Shown here piece after piece: positions 24,993-34,168 of a DNA stretch of 64,000 bases (its first letter is position 1; the number at the start of each line of letters is the position of its first letter). Made by a program: the position numbers and the translations under genes. The DNA comes from Liquorilactobacillus sucicola DSM 21376 = JCM 15457. Lineage in GTDB: Bacteria > Bacillota > Bacilli > Lactobacillales > Lactobacillaceae. Below the pieces are notes generated by a model. The model was given only the letters and a program-made list of their open reading frames with translations. It did not search any database and was not told the DNA's origin. The DNA lies in assembly GCF_000612445.1 (NCBI RefSeq), contig NZ_BALC01000001.1, positions 1-64,000 on the forward strand, read 5' to 3'.

Positions 24993-26324
24993 TAGTAATA
25001 GAAAATTATTAGCTGAGGAAGCTGAAGCACTGGCGGATGCGGCAAGAATCAATTATTTTAATATCGTGATTGAATCTGGCAAGGAGCCGTTGTTAAGGAT
25101 ATAGAGGGTAAGCAGTATATTGATTTGCTGTCCAGTGCTTCAGCAACAAACACGGGACATGCACATCCGCATGTTGTGCGTGCCATTCAAGAACAGGCAG
25201 CAAAATTAATTCAATACACGCCTGCATATTTTGCCAATGAGCCGGCAGCAAAATTAGCTCAACGCTTATGTGCTCTGGCTCCTATAAGTGGCTCTAAGAA
25301 GTTGGCTTGGGGAAATTCGGGTTCAGATGCCAATGATGGAATTATCAAATTTGCACGTGCTTATACAAAACGTCCATACCTTGTCAGTTTTATGGGAGCT
25401 TATCACGGGTCCACCTACGGTTCAATGTCCTTATCTGCTGTTAGTTTAAATATGACGCGTAATATTGGACCATTGTTACCAGGTGTAATTAAAGTTCCGT
25501 ATCCAGATCCGTGGCAAAGATTAAAAGGTGAAAGCGAAGATGATTTTGTGACCAGAATGTTTGCTGAGTTCAAGCGACCATTCGAGACATTTCTTCCTGC
25601 CGAAGAAACGGCATTAATTATTATTGAACCGATTCAAGGAGATGGTGGAATTGTTAAGGCACCAACGGCCTTTGTCCGCAAAGTTGCTGAGTTTGCACAC
25701 TCGCATGGAATTTTGTTCGCTGTTGATGAAGTAAATCAAGGTTTAGGAAGAACTGGAAAGTGGTGGTCGATCCAGCATTTTGATATAGAACCGGATTTGA
25801 TATCTGTGGGTAAGTCGCTCGCGTCAGGTCTTCCGCTCAGTGCAGTTATAGGGCGTGCTGAAATAATGGATTCTTTAGGTGCCCCAGCTCATTTATTTAC
25901 CACTTCTGGGAATCCGGTCACAACGGCTGCTGCAATGGCTACTTTGGACGTAATTGAAGATGAACAATTGGTACAGCGCTCAGCTGATCTTGGAAAAGAA
26001 GCAAAAGAGTTTTTTGAGGCTGAACAGGCTAAGTACGATTTTATTGGACAATGTCGAATGTACGGTTTAGATGGTGGGATAGATATCGTCGATCCGCAGA
26101 CGCAGAAACCGGATCCGGTAGCGACTACTAAGTTAATTTATCGCATTTTCGAGCTGGGAGCAATCATGATTAGTCTCAAGACTAATGTTTTGCGTTTTCA
26201 GCCACCATTAGTTATAACAGAAAAGCAGCTACACCAAGCTTTCAAAATTATAGCACAAGCTTTTTCGGAATTGGACGAAGGAAAATTAACTCTTCCACAT
26301 AATGCGGACAATATCGGCTGGTGA
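24982..26324 (+). pseudogene. Isoleucine 2-epimerase-like PLP enzyme (class III aminotransferase fold), frameshifted
   Basis: Fold-type I PLP enzyme of about 448 residues. NIVIESGK, DLLSSASATNTGH, IKFARAYT, YHGSTYGSMSLSA, GNPVTTAA and the C-terminal IGW run parallel to the Lactobacillus buchneri isoleucine 2-epimerase as I remember it, so this is preferred over GABA transaminase. The PLP lysine is in SVGKSLASGLPLSAVIG. The start ATG 24982 lies inside the permease's last codons. The first frame stops at 25102; adding one G at the GG of 25083-25084 gives GKGAVVKDIEGKQYIDLL and a continuous protein. A one-base deletion, likely an error, is the simplest explanation. Such enzymes make D-allo-isoleucine and other D-branched-chain amino acids. 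Confidence 0.8.
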
Positions 26325-26388
26325 CAAAACGCTCCCTTGATTGGTTAAGCGACTAATTAAGCATTATTAGATTCTAAAATGGGAGTGT

Positions 26389-26480
26389 GCCATAAGTCGG
26401 AAAATTTTGCTTATGGAACACGTTTATACGAAATAAAAAGAGGAGCTGTGCCAAAAGTTAACTTTTGGCACAGCTCCGTT
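26389..26480 (+). repeat. Dispersed 3'-end repeat element, copy C with perfect hairpin
   Basis: CCATAAGTCGG (26390-26400), ATGGAACACGTTTATACG (26413-26430, 17/18 to copy B) and a perfect hairpin GGAGCTGTGCCAAAAGTT and its exact complement (26442-26476). Probably the terminator of the permease-epimerase unit. The remaining 220 bp up to 26699 hold nothing I can name. Confidence 0.75.
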
Positions 26481-26699
26481 TGTGTTTTATTGCTTGAAGT
26501 GAGCACTCCTCGCTGATACCTTGTGGGTTTTGGTAAGAAGCAAGAACTGTTTGTGTGCTTGACAAACACTTGCACTTTATCAATAAAAAAGAGTTGACAA
26601 GTACAAACAAATTTTTTACTGTTCCAGTTAAATTGTAAGCGCACGAAACATAAGAAACAAAATAACAACGAGCTTATTTGCTACTAGTTATTAAATGTA

Positions 26700-27257
26700 C
26701 TAGTTGTCAAAAATTATTGCCTCTGACCAGTTTTGAGGCCAGTTTTTTCTAAGCATTCGTCTGCGGTACAGCTGTAATTTCTTAGGATCATTCATAAAAG
26801 AAGAAGTGGGATGAGCTTCAAAGTTAAAAAGGTCATCTAAACCATAAGGTGCGATAATTTTAACTTGCATATTTTCCAGACGAATGCCGACGGCACTGCA
26901 AGTTTCAGGAATAGACGAAATAGCAGTCAATAAATTTTTGCCATAGGGTGCACCGCTATCAGCAGCATTCAAAGCCGCGTTCTGAAAATTCCAGAGACAA
27001 GTTGAATTTTTTTGTGAAATAATTGCTTGTTTGGTCAGATACTGTTCATAGGATTCGGAATGATCACTATAGAGAACATCAATATTATTCTGTAGTATTG
27101 AGTATGGGCGCTGAGTTAATTGGCACCATACAAGGTTTCTGATAGTGCCAGCACAAAGTGCCCAATCCTTCAGCCCTAAGCTATTTATGAGCTGCAGTAG
27201 CGTCATCAGTTCTGGTGTTTCTTCGATAATTTTTTTTAATTCTTGTTTATATTTCAT
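26700..27257 (-). CDS. Nucleotidyltransferase family protein (DUF925/COG3575)
   Basis: 185 residues from ATG 27257, preceded by GGAGGAA; a longer in-frame start at 27284 lacks a site. The layout WALCAGTIRNLVW (about 31-43), IDVLYSD (about 59-65), a central WNFQNAA, and Pro-Tyr-Gly-Leu-Asp-Asp-Leu-Phe later matches the uncharacterised family of nucleotidyltransferase-like proteins where G-[ST]-[IV]-R and D-x-[LV] blocks recall the minimal transferase core. Notably the family's usual DD metal pair is here ID rather than two acidic residues. Divergent from ackA. Confidence 0.7.
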   Translation of the reverse strand: MKYKQELKKIIEETPELMTLLQLINSLGLKDWALCAGTIRNLVWCQLTQRPYSILQNNIDVLYSDHSESYEQYLTKQAIISQKNSTCLWNFQNAALNAADSGAPYGKNLLTAISSIPETCSAVGIRLENMQVKIIAPYGLDDLFNFEAHPTSSFMNDPKKLQLYRRRMLRKNWPQNWSEAIIFDN

Positions 27258-27387
27258 ATTGTTCCTCCAACAAAGTTCTAACAACCATTGTAATTTGTTT
27301 CCTTAAATAATAAAAGTCTGTTTTTTAACTAACATACTAAATAAAATGCTTGATTATTCAGATATTAGTGAATTTTGTCGCAAAATT

Positions 27388-27415
27388 TGTTATATTGTAT
27401 ATGAAAGCGGTTTAA
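27388..27415 (+). promoter_or_regulatory. ackA promoter with cre-like site
   Basis: Extended -10 TGT-TATATT (27388-27396), then ATGAAAGCGGTTTAA (27401-27415), which fits the CcpA cre consensus WTGNAANCGNWNNCW with one mismatch. It overlaps the expected transcription start. Confidence 0.5.
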
Positions 27416-27437
27416 ATAAGAGCTGGGAGGAATTGTT

Positions 27438-28664
27438 ATGTCAAAAATCATCGCAATTAATGCTGGAAGTTCGAGTTTAAAGTTCAAACTATTTGAGATG
27501 CCTGCAGAAACAGTCATTGCTAAGGGCCTTTTTGATAGAATAGGACTAGATGAAGGAAAAATAAAAATAAAATATGATAATACACAAAGTTTTGAAAGCG
27601 CAGAACATATCGAAAATCATTCTGTTGCGGTCAAAAGGTTACTGGATTTATTGCTGAAGTTGGATATTATAAAGGATTATGGCGAAATTTCTGGAGTTGG
27701 TCACAGGGTTGTTGCTGGAGGTGAATTTTTCAAGAAATCTGTCGTTATTAATACAAAGGTAATGCATCGAATAAACGAACTGGCAGAATATGCACCAATT
27801 CATAACCCAGCCAACTTAATGGGGATCAAAGCTTTTAAAAAAATACTACCCAAGGCAATTTCGGTGGCAGTCTTCGATACTTCATTTCATCAAACAATGC
27901 CTAAAACAAATTTTCTTTTTAGTGTTCCGTATGAATGGTATCATAATTATGGTGTGAGAAGGTACGGAGCGCATGGGACAAGCCATCGTTATGTTGCAAA
28001 AGTTGCAGCCAAAATGATAAAAAAACCGATTGAAGAACTTAAGATTATCACTTGCCATTTAGGGGCTGGCGCTTCAATTTGTGCCATCAAAAAGGGTAAA
28101 TCTTTCGATACCTCAATGGGGTTCACTCCTCTTACAGGGATAACTATGGGGACCCGTTCAGGGGATACAGATGTTGCAATGATATCTTTCATGATGCAGA
28201 AGTTGAAAATGCATTCGATGCCTGAAATTATTTATGACCTGAATAAGAAATCTGGCTTGCTTGGTATCTCTGGTATTTCTTCAGATATGCGCGACATTGA
28301 AGAACAGAAGAAAACAAATGAACGAGCGCAGCTTGCAGAAGATATTTTTGTCAAGGATGTTGTTAAGTATATAGGTGCCTATACAGCGGAAATGGGCGGA
28401 GTTGATGCAATTGTTTTTACAGCAGGAATTGGCGAAAATTCAGCCCAAATCAGAGAACTTGTGATGAAACGACTTGCTTACATGGGGATAACAATTGACG
28501 AGGAAAAAAATAAGCAAGGTGGCCAAGCAGAATTTGTGTCAGGAGCGGAATCAAAAGTTGATGTGTTGATGATTCCAACGGATGAAGAGTTGATGATAGC
28601 GCGTGATGTTCAAACGCTGGCCAGTAAAGTCAGAGAGAGTCATGCGAAGAATTATGTTAGATAA
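27438..28664 (+). CDS. ackA: Acetate kinase
   Basis: Interconverts acetyl phosphate + ADP and acetate + ATP, the ATP-yielding step of acetate formation. 408 residues, somewhat above the usual 395-400. INAGSSSLKFKLFE at the N-terminus is the first family signature; GVGHRVVAGGE, the AVFDTSFHQTMP loop and GAHGTSHRYV (about 178-187) supply the substrate and phosphate-binding residues, and FTAGIGENSAQIRE lies near the C-terminus. GGGAGG precedes ATG 27438. A cre-like sequence at the promoter suggests CcpA control. Monocistronic. Confidence 0.97.
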   Translation: MSKIIAINAGSSSLKFKLFEMPAETVIAKGLFDRIGLDEGKIKIKYDNTQSFESAEHIENHSVAVKRLLDLLLKLDIIKDYGEISGVGHRVVAGGEFFKKSVVINTKVMHRINELAEYAPIHNPANLMGIKAFKKILPKAISVAVFDTSFHQTMPKTNFLFSVPYEWYHNYGVRRYGAHGTSHRYVAKVAAKMIKKPIEELKIITCHLGAGASICAIKKGKSFDTSMGFTPLTGITMGTRSGDTDVAMISFMMQKLKMHSMPEIIYDLNKKSGLLGISGISSDMRDIEEQKKTNERAQLAEDIFVKDVVKYIGAYTAEMGGVDAIVFTAGIGENSAQIRELVMKRLAYMGITIDEEKNKQGGQAEFVSGAESKVDVLMIPTDEELMIARDVQTLASKVRESHAKNYVR

Positions 28665-28831
28665 AGGGAGTTGTGGTGTAGTTTAAGATTAGGAAATAGT
28701 TGGTTTTTTAATTAGTTATTTTTTTGACAATCAACTGTAAACTAATCGTAACATAAAAAGGTTCACAAACATGCCAAAACGTGTTAGATTAGTCAAGTCA
28801 TCTAATCAACTAATTTTTAGGGGGTTTTGTC

Positions 28832-29035
28832 ATGAGCAATAAATTTGATATTTTAGAAGAGTATCAGGCTGCAGAAGCAAAGATTGCTGAACTTAATGAT
28901 GTTTGCGAAAAAATAACTCATAGCAGCCGCGGACGTCATCTTTTGAATGCTTACGATGAAAAAAGACGCAATGTGCAAGCAGAGCGAGATCGCCTAGGAG
29001 TTATACTGGAAGCTATGTCCGCAGCGGAAGATTAA
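28832..29035 (+). CDS. Small coiled-coil-like protein (67 aa)
   Basis: Starts MSNKFDILEEYQAAEAKIAE after TAGGGGG. Almost wholly charged and helical, with heptad-like Leu/Ala spacing and no hydrophobic segment. An imperfect hairpin with a T-rich tail follows (about 29060-29100). Function unknown. Confidence 0.65.
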   Translation: MSNKFDILEEYQAAEAKIAELNDVCEKITHSSRGRHLLNAYDEKRRNVQAERDRLGVILEAMSAAED

Positions 29036-29229
29036 AAAACAAATAAGTGATTTCTCTAAAAGGTTGTGACTAAATTTTTTTGGTTGCAGCCTTTTTGTTT
29101 TGTACAAAATGATGTATTAGGTTGCAAGAAGTGATGTTATTTGTTGTATACACGAATTAGTTTATTTTTTTATTTGAGTGTAAAAAAGAGGTTATAAATA
29201 GTTAACTAAAAAAGTTTTGAAAATAATAC

Positions 29230-29300
29230 GTACGAATTATATAATATCAATGAAATAGTTCGATTTTTGTTTTGACATTCATTTTTTGATTTGTTAAGCT
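29230..29300 (+). promoter_or_regulatory. purE promoter with two PurR-box-like sequences
   Basis: TTGACA (29272-29277), 17-bp spacer, TAAGCT (29295-29300) with extended TG. Upstream lie ACGAATTAT (29232-29240) and, on the minus strand, AAAAATCGAACTA (29256-29268), which matches the PurBox AWWWCCGAACWWT with one mismatch. The two CGAA cores face each other across 22 bp. PurR activation or repression is inferred. Confidence 0.6.
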
Positions 29301-29322
29301 AAATAAAAATGGAGGGATAGAT

Positions 29323-29811
29323 GTGAGTAATGAAATAAGCATTATTATGGGCAGTATTTCGGATTGGAAAACCATGAAAGAGGCGGCTCTTGTTTTAGAT
29401 CAGTTTCAGGTTGCTTACGATAAACGTGTGATTTCAGCCCATCGTATGCCAACTGAAATGTTCGCTTTTTCTAAAGAGGCTTCATCTAAAGGAGTTAAAG
29501 TTATTATTGCAGGTGCTGGCGGTGCAGCACATTTGCCTGGAATGGTTGCTGCCAATACGATTTTACCGGTTCTTGGTGTCCCTATTCAAAGCCATGCGCT
29601 TAATGGGCTTGATTCATTATTATCAATCGTTCAAATGCCAGCCGGAGTCCCAGTCGCAACAACTGCGATCGGCACGGCTGGTGCCAAAAATGCGGCTTTG
29701 TTAGCAATTCAAATACTAGCTTTAAATAATGCAAACTTGCAGAGTGCGTTAAATACTTTTCGGCAAAAGCAGCATGATAGTTCTGTAGAAAGTGGTGAAA
29801 AACTTGACTAA
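29323..29811 (+). CDS. purE: N5-carboxyaminoimidazole ribonucleotide mutase
   Basis: Class I PurE converts N5-CAIR to CAIR in de novo purine synthesis. 162 residues from GTG 29323, seven bases after GGAGGG; the ATG at 29321 is out of frame. [13 protein letters not shown] (about 7-19) binds the phosphate, VISAHRMP holds the catalytic histidine, and [15 protein letters not shown] follows. First gene of the purEKB unit; overlaps purK. Confidence 0.97.
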   Translation: MSNEISIIMGSISDWKTMKEAALVLDQFQVAYDKRVISAHRMPTEMFAFSKEASSKGVKVIIAGAGGAAHLPGMVAANTILPVLGVPIQSHALNGLDSLLSIVQMPAGVPVATTAIGTAGAKNAALLAIQILALNNANLQSALNTFRQKQHDSSVESGEKLD

Positions 29812-30925
29812 ATTTGTTGCACAAGGAAAAACGATCGGCATCATTGGCGGTGGACAACTTGGTCAAATGCTAACTTTTTCTGCAAAGAAAGCTGGTTTCC
29901 GTGTACTTATTTTGGATCCAAACCCTGATTGTTCTGCCGGTCAAGCTGCTGATGATCAAATAGTAGCACCCTATGCGGATTTAAGCGCAATCGAGGAACT
30001 AGCACAGCGTTCGGATGTGCTTACGTATGAATTTGAAAATGTTGATTTGCAAGCTTTGGAAGATGCAAAAAAGCTGGTTTCTATCCCTCAAGGAACGAAA
30101 TTGTTAGCTATTACTAAAGACCGAATAAAAGAAAAGACGTTTTTAAAAGAACATGGATTGAAAGTAGCACCTTTTGAAGCTGTCGATAATATGGTAGATT
30201 TAAAGAGAGCTGTTGAAAAAATAGGGTATCCTGCGGTACTTAAGACATGTCAAGGTGGATATGATGGTAAAGCACAGCTGGTAGTCAAACAGGAAAAGGA
30301 CTTGTCAGAAGCGGTTGAACTTTTAGAAAAAGGACACTGCATTTTAGAAGGCTGGGTCCACTTTGAAAAGGAATGTTCAGTCATGATAGGACGGAGCATA
30401 AGTGGTGAGATCTCTGTTTTTCCTGTGAGTGAAAATATTCATCGTAATCAAATTTTGCATGAGAGCATTGTTCCGGCACGCCTGCCTAAGAAGGTGCAAC
30501 AAAAGGCCCAACTGATGGCAAAAAAGATAGCTGCGGGAATTGATCTCTGTGGAATTCTGGGTGTTGAGATGTTTGTCAGTGCTGAAGGAGAGATCTTCAT
30601 CAATGAACTTGCGCCCAGACCGCATAATTCAGGGCATTATTCAATTGAGGCATGTAATTTTTCACAGTTTGACATTCATAATAGGGCGATTTGTGATTGG
30701 CCAATGCCTAAGGTGGAATTGCTGAAGTCGGTCGTAATGGTAAATATTTTGGGGCAGCATGTTGCTGGAAGTGAGCGACTGGTTAAAGAAAAGCAGCAAT
30801 GGAATTTTCATGACTACGGTAAGGGCGAGATTCGCCAAGATCGCAAAATGGGACACATAACGATTTTGACAACTAGTATTGCAGATACATTGGAAGAAAT
30901 CGATGCTACAAAAGTTTGGGATTAA
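29804..30925 (+). CDS. purK: N5-carboxyaminoimidazole ribonucleotide synthase
   Basis: ATP-grasp enzyme that carboxylates AIR with bicarbonate to N5-CAIR, the substrate of PurE. From TTG 29804 it has 373 residues beginning [21 protein letters not shown]; two in-frame GTGs at 29792 and 29795 are alternatives. The PreATP-grasp domain (about 1-110) is followed by the ATP-grasp domain with [14 protein letters not shown] and [14 protein letters not shown] near the metal-binding end. It overlaps purE by eight bases, which points to translational coupling. Confidence 0.95.
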   Translation: MTKFVAQGKTIGIIGGGQLGQMLTFSAKKAGFRVLILDPNPDCSAGQAADDQIVAPYADLSAIEELAQRSDVLTYEFENVDLQALEDAKKLVSIPQGTKLLAITKDRIKEKTFLKEHGLKVAPFEAVDNMVDLKRAVEKIGYPAVLKTCQGGYDGKAQLVVKQEKDLSEAVELLEKGHCILEGWVHFEKECSVMIGRSISGEISVFPVSENIHRNQILHESIVPARLPKKVQQKAQLMAKKIAAGIDLCGILGVEMFVSAEGEIFINELAPRPHNSGHYSIEACNFSQFDIHNRAICDWPMPKVELLKSVVMVNILGQHVAGSERLVKEKQQWNFHDYGKGEIRQDRKMGHITILTTSIADTLEEIDATKVWD

Positions 30926-30939
30926 AAGGAGAAAAAAAG

Positions 30940-32236
30940 ATGATTTCGAGATATTCACGACCGGAAATGGCTGCAAAATGGACTGATGAAAAAAAATACA
31001 ACTGTTGGCTTGAAGTTGAAATTGCGGCTGACGAGGCATGGTCTAAACTTGGTCATATACCAGAGGAAGATGTGAACAAGATCCGAAGAAATGCAAGTTT
31101 TGATGTTGAACGTATTCAGGAAATTGAACAAACAACTCACCATGATGTTATTGCTTTTACCCGCTGTGTTTCTGAATCTTTGGGATCGGAAAAGAAGTGG
31201 GTGCACTATGGCCTGACGAGTACAGATGTTGTGGACACGGCATATGGGTATCAATTAAAACAAGTAAATGAGTTGTTACGGCAGGATCTAGCTCAGTTTA
31301 AAGCAATCGTGGCAAAAAAAGCGCTAGAGTACAAATATACGGTGATGATGGGACGGACACATGGTGTTCATGCCGAACCAACAACCTTTGGACTAAAGCT
31401 TGCACGCTGGTATTCTGAAGTAAAAAGAGATATTGAACGCTTTGAACACGCTGCTGCAGGAATAGAAGCAGGAAAAATTAGTGGAGCTGTAGGTACTTTT
31501 GCTAATATTGACCCTTACGTTGAAAAGTATGTTTGCCAAAAGTTGGGAATCAGAGCGCAGGAAATTTCAAGTCAAGTGTTACCACGTGATTTACATGCTG
31601 AATACATATCTGCATTGGCATTAATTGCAACGAGCTTGGAAAAATTTGCAACTGAAATTCGCGGTTTGCAGAAATCTGAAACACGTGAAGTTGAGGAACA
31701 CTTTGCCAAAGGACAGAAGTTCATCGGCTATGCCACATAAAAGAAACCCAATTGGTTCAGAAAACATTTGTGGTTTAGCGAGAGTGATACGTGGGCATAT
31801 GGTTACAGCCTTTGAAGATGTTACTTTATGGCATGAACGTGATATCTCACATTCATCTGCTGAACGAATCATTTTGCCAGATACAACAATTCTGCTTGAC
31901 TATATGCTTCATCGTTTTGGAAAAATATTAGATACTTTGACCGTCTTTCCCAACAATATGAAGCGTAACATGAAGCGGACATTTGGTTTAATTTATAGTG
32001 GACGAGTCTTACTCAAACTAATTGATACTGGAATGAGTCGGGAAGAGGCTTATGATCTGATCCAACCTAAAACCGCTGAAGCATGGGATAAACAGATTCA
32101 GTTTAGACCGTTACTTGAAGCAGATTCTAACATTATGAAAAATTTAACTCAAAAAGATCTTGATGATGCCTTTGATTATCATTGGCATTTACGTCATGTT
32201 GATGATATTTTTGAACGTGTTGGTTTAGGTGACTAA
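30940..32236 (+). pseudogene. purB: Adenylosuccinate lyase, frameshifted
   Basis: Cleaves SAICAR to AICAR and adenylosuccinate to AMP. ATG 30940 follows AAAGGAG. The first part is complete through [17 protein letters not shown] and the catalytic-loop approach FAKGQK, then stops at 31740. The remainder, [15 protein letters not shown] onward to GLGD, is in the +1 frame. Two missing bases (a GGG reduced to G at about 31719, giving [11 protein letters not shown]) or one extra base would restore about 432 residues, the normal size. The break falls in the most conserved loop, and both halves remain well conserved. A strong terminator closes the purEKB unit at 32258. Confidence 0.88.
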
Positions 32237-32257
32237 GGTATAAAAAAATAACAAAAC

Positions 32258-32296
32258 AAACTACGACAAAATAAACATTTTGTCGTAGTTTTTTTG
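32258..32296 (+). terminator. Terminator after purB
   Basis: AAACTACGACAAAAT pairs perfectly with ATTTTGTCGTAGTTT, then TTTTT. It separates purEKB from purC onward. Confidence 0.92.
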
Positions 32297-32388
32297 TTGT
32301 TCGTCTTTGAAACTGCTTTTTAGGATTCTTTTTTTAATTTTTTGAAAAATATGCCAATAACAATAACTTTTTTATAATATATTTTGTT

Positions 32389-32437
32389 GAAAGTTCGGCA
32401 TCTTACTATTGACTATTAATTGAATAATTGTTAATCT
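32389..32437 (+). promoter_or_regulatory. purC operon promoter with PurR-box-like sequence
   Basis: TTGACT (32409-32414), 17-bp spacer, TAATCT (32432-32437). Just upstream GTTCGGCAT (32393-32401) reads ATGCCGAAC on the minus strand, the PurBox core. A second, weaker candidate ATGCCAATAAC lies at 32351-32361. Confidence 0.55.
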
Positions 32438-32512
32438 TTAAAGTAAATAGCGATTGTTTAAAGTTAATTTAGAATATATAATTCGCTTTTTATACAGAGG
32501 AGACGATTTTTT

Positions 32513-33241
32513 ATGACGGATAAGCTTATTTATTCTGGAAAAGCCAAACAAATGTGGACGACTGATGATGAAGATGTGTTGCGTGTTATTTATATGGATC
32601 AAGCAACAGCATTGAATGGCAAAAAGAAAGATAAGATAGTGGGAAAGGGTCGGCTTAATAATAAAATTTCCAGTTTGATTTTTGAATATCTCAAGAAAAA
32701 TGGTATAAAGACTCATTTTGTTCAAAAGATTTCAGAAACAGAAGAATTAGTTAAGAAGGTTAAGATTGTTCCGTTGGAAATGGTCACACGTAATGTCGCA
32801 GCTGGACATTTTTCAACTCGCTTTGGCGTGAAAGAAGGCTTGATTTTCGAGTCCCCTGTTGAAGAAATGTATTTCAAGAGTGACGAGCTGGATGACCCCT
32901 TTATAAATGAATCGCAAACGCATGCTTTAAAGATCGCAACTCATGAGGAATTAAATACTATGTGGGAGATTTCACGCAAAGTAAATAGACTGTTAACAGA
33001 TCTTTTTGAATCAATTGGTCTCCAATTAGTGGATTTTAAACTTGAATTTGGAAAAACTAAAGAACAGGAAATAATTTTGGCAGATGAATTTTCACCTGAT
33101 AATTGTCGTTTATGGGATTTGAAGAGCAAACAACATATGGATAAAGATGTTTATCGACGTGATTTAGGCAGTTTAACTTCGGTTTATAAAGAAGTGCTTG
33201 AACGTTTGCAGAAAAAATTAGGAGGGCCGTCAAATGACTAA
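32513..33241 (+). CDS. purC: SAICAR synthase
   Basis: Joins CAIR and aspartate with ATP to SAICAR. 242 residues, the usual bacterial length. IYSGKAKQMW (about 6-15) forms the ATP loop, VPLEMVTRNVAAGH (about 83-96) is the family signature, and LADEFSPDNCRLWD lies near the C-terminus. GAGGAG precedes ATG 32513. First gene of the second purine unit; overlaps purS by eight bases. Confidence 0.97.
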   Translation: MTDKLIYSGKAKQMWTTDDEDVLRVIYMDQATALNGKKKDKIVGKGRLNNKISSLIFEYLKKNGIKTHFVQKISETEELVKKVKIVPLEMVTRNVAAGHFSTRFGVKEGLIFESPVEEMYFKSDELDDPFINESQTHALKIATHEELNTMWEISRKVNRLLTDLFESIGLQLVDFKLEFGKTKEQEIILADEFSPDNCRLWDLKSKQHMDKDVYRRDLGSLTSVYKEVLERLQKKLGGPSND

Positions 33242-33482
33242 TGTTCGGATATTTGTGACTTATAAGGAATCAGTTTTTGACCCACAGGGAGAGACAATTA
33301 CTGAAGCAATTCACAGTTTAGGACATGATGAGGTTAAAAGAGTTCAAGTTGGAAAGTTTTTCGATGTTCAGGTCGATACCAATCAAAAAGATGTGAAAGA
33401 GACAGTTGCTGAGATTTCCGAACAGTTGCTGGTTAACTTTAACTTGGAGACTTACCGCTATGAAATTATGGAGGAAGCTTAA
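33234..33482 (+). CDS. purS: FGAM synthase subunit PurS
   Basis: 82-residue subunit that bridges PurQ and PurL in the three-part FGAM synthase. [18 protein letters not shown] at the N-terminus and the C-terminal [11 protein letters not shown] are typical. GGAGGG precedes ATG 33234, inside purC. Its stop codon shares a base with the purQ start. Confidence 0.95.
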   Translation: MTNVRIFVTYKESVFDPQGETITEAIHSLGHDEVKRVQVGKFFDVQVDTNQKDVKETVAEISEQLLVNFNLETYRYEIMEEA

Positions 33483-34168
33483 TGAAGATCGCTGTTATTG
33501 TGTTTCCTGGTTCAAATTGTGATGTAGATCTTTACGAAGCGCTGCATACAGTATGTCATGCAGATGTTGAGTACGTATCACATAAGCAAGAAAGTTTAGC
33601 AGGTTTTGATGCGGTTATGCTTCCTGGTGGTTTTTCTTATGGTGATTATTTACGCAGTGGTGCAATTGCACGTTTTAGCAATATAATGCCTGCAATCATT
33701 CAATTTGCGAATGAAGGCAAGTTTGTATTTGGAACCTGTAATGGATTTCAGATATTGACCGAAGCAGGCTTACTTCCAGGTGCACTGAAGCGAAATGATA
33801 GTTTAAAGTTTATTTGCAAAACGGTCAAACTCGAAGTTGTTAATAATCAAACGGCATTCACTACTCACTATCAGCCTGGAGAGCATATTGAATTACCGAT
33901 TGCACATGCCGATGGTAGCTTCTATGCGGAAAAGAGTGTCTTGGAAAAGCTTGAAAAAAATGGGCAAATTGTTTTTCGTTATGCAGGTGAGAATCCAAAC
34001 GGCAGTTTAAATGATATTGCGGGCATTACCAATGAACGGGGAAATGTTTTGGGAATGATGCCTCATCCTGAAAGGGCCGTCGAAGCATTGCTTGGTAATG
34101 AAGATGGTCTGCCACTTTTTCGTTCTTTACTCGCCAATGTCAAAAAAGAAGAGGAGGCCGCACGTTGA
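33482..34168 (+). CDS. purQ: FGAM synthase glutaminase subunit PurQ
   Basis: Class I glutamine amidotransferase of 228 residues supplying ammonia to Pur[11 protein letters not shown] at the N-terminus, [18 protein letters not shown] with the nucleophilic cysteine (about residue 87), and [10 protein letters not shown] with the His-Glu pair are intact. Start ATG overlaps the purS stop and its own end overlaps purL, fitting stoichiometric translation. Confidence 0.97.
   Translation: MKIAVIVFPGSNCDVDLYEALHTVCHADVEYVSHKQESLAGFDAVMLPGGFSYGDYLRSGAIARFSNIMPAIIQFANEGKFVFGTCNGFQILTEAGLLPGALKRNDSLKFICKTVKLEVVNNQTAFTTHYQPGEHIELPIAHADGSFYAEKSVLEKLEKNGQIVFRYAGENPNGSLNDIAGITNERGNVLGMMPHPERAVEALLGNEDGLPLFRSLLANVKKEEEAAR

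Noticed and set aside
25125-26324. A complete aminotransferase starting at 25125
   Set aside because: Its true N-terminus lies upstream in another frame from ATG 24982; the start at 25125 has no ribosome binding site and cuts a conserved block.
24982-26324. GABA aminotransferase as the first choice
   Set aside because: Motifs and the C-terminal IGW match isoleucine 2-epimerase better, though this rests on recall of that sequence.
26411-26668. 85-codon minus-strand frame after the epimerase gene
   Set aside because: It reads through a perfect terminator hairpin and has no ribosome binding site.
29230-29322. Purine riboswitch ahead of purE
   Set aside because: The leader after the promoter is about 20 bases, too short for an aptamer.
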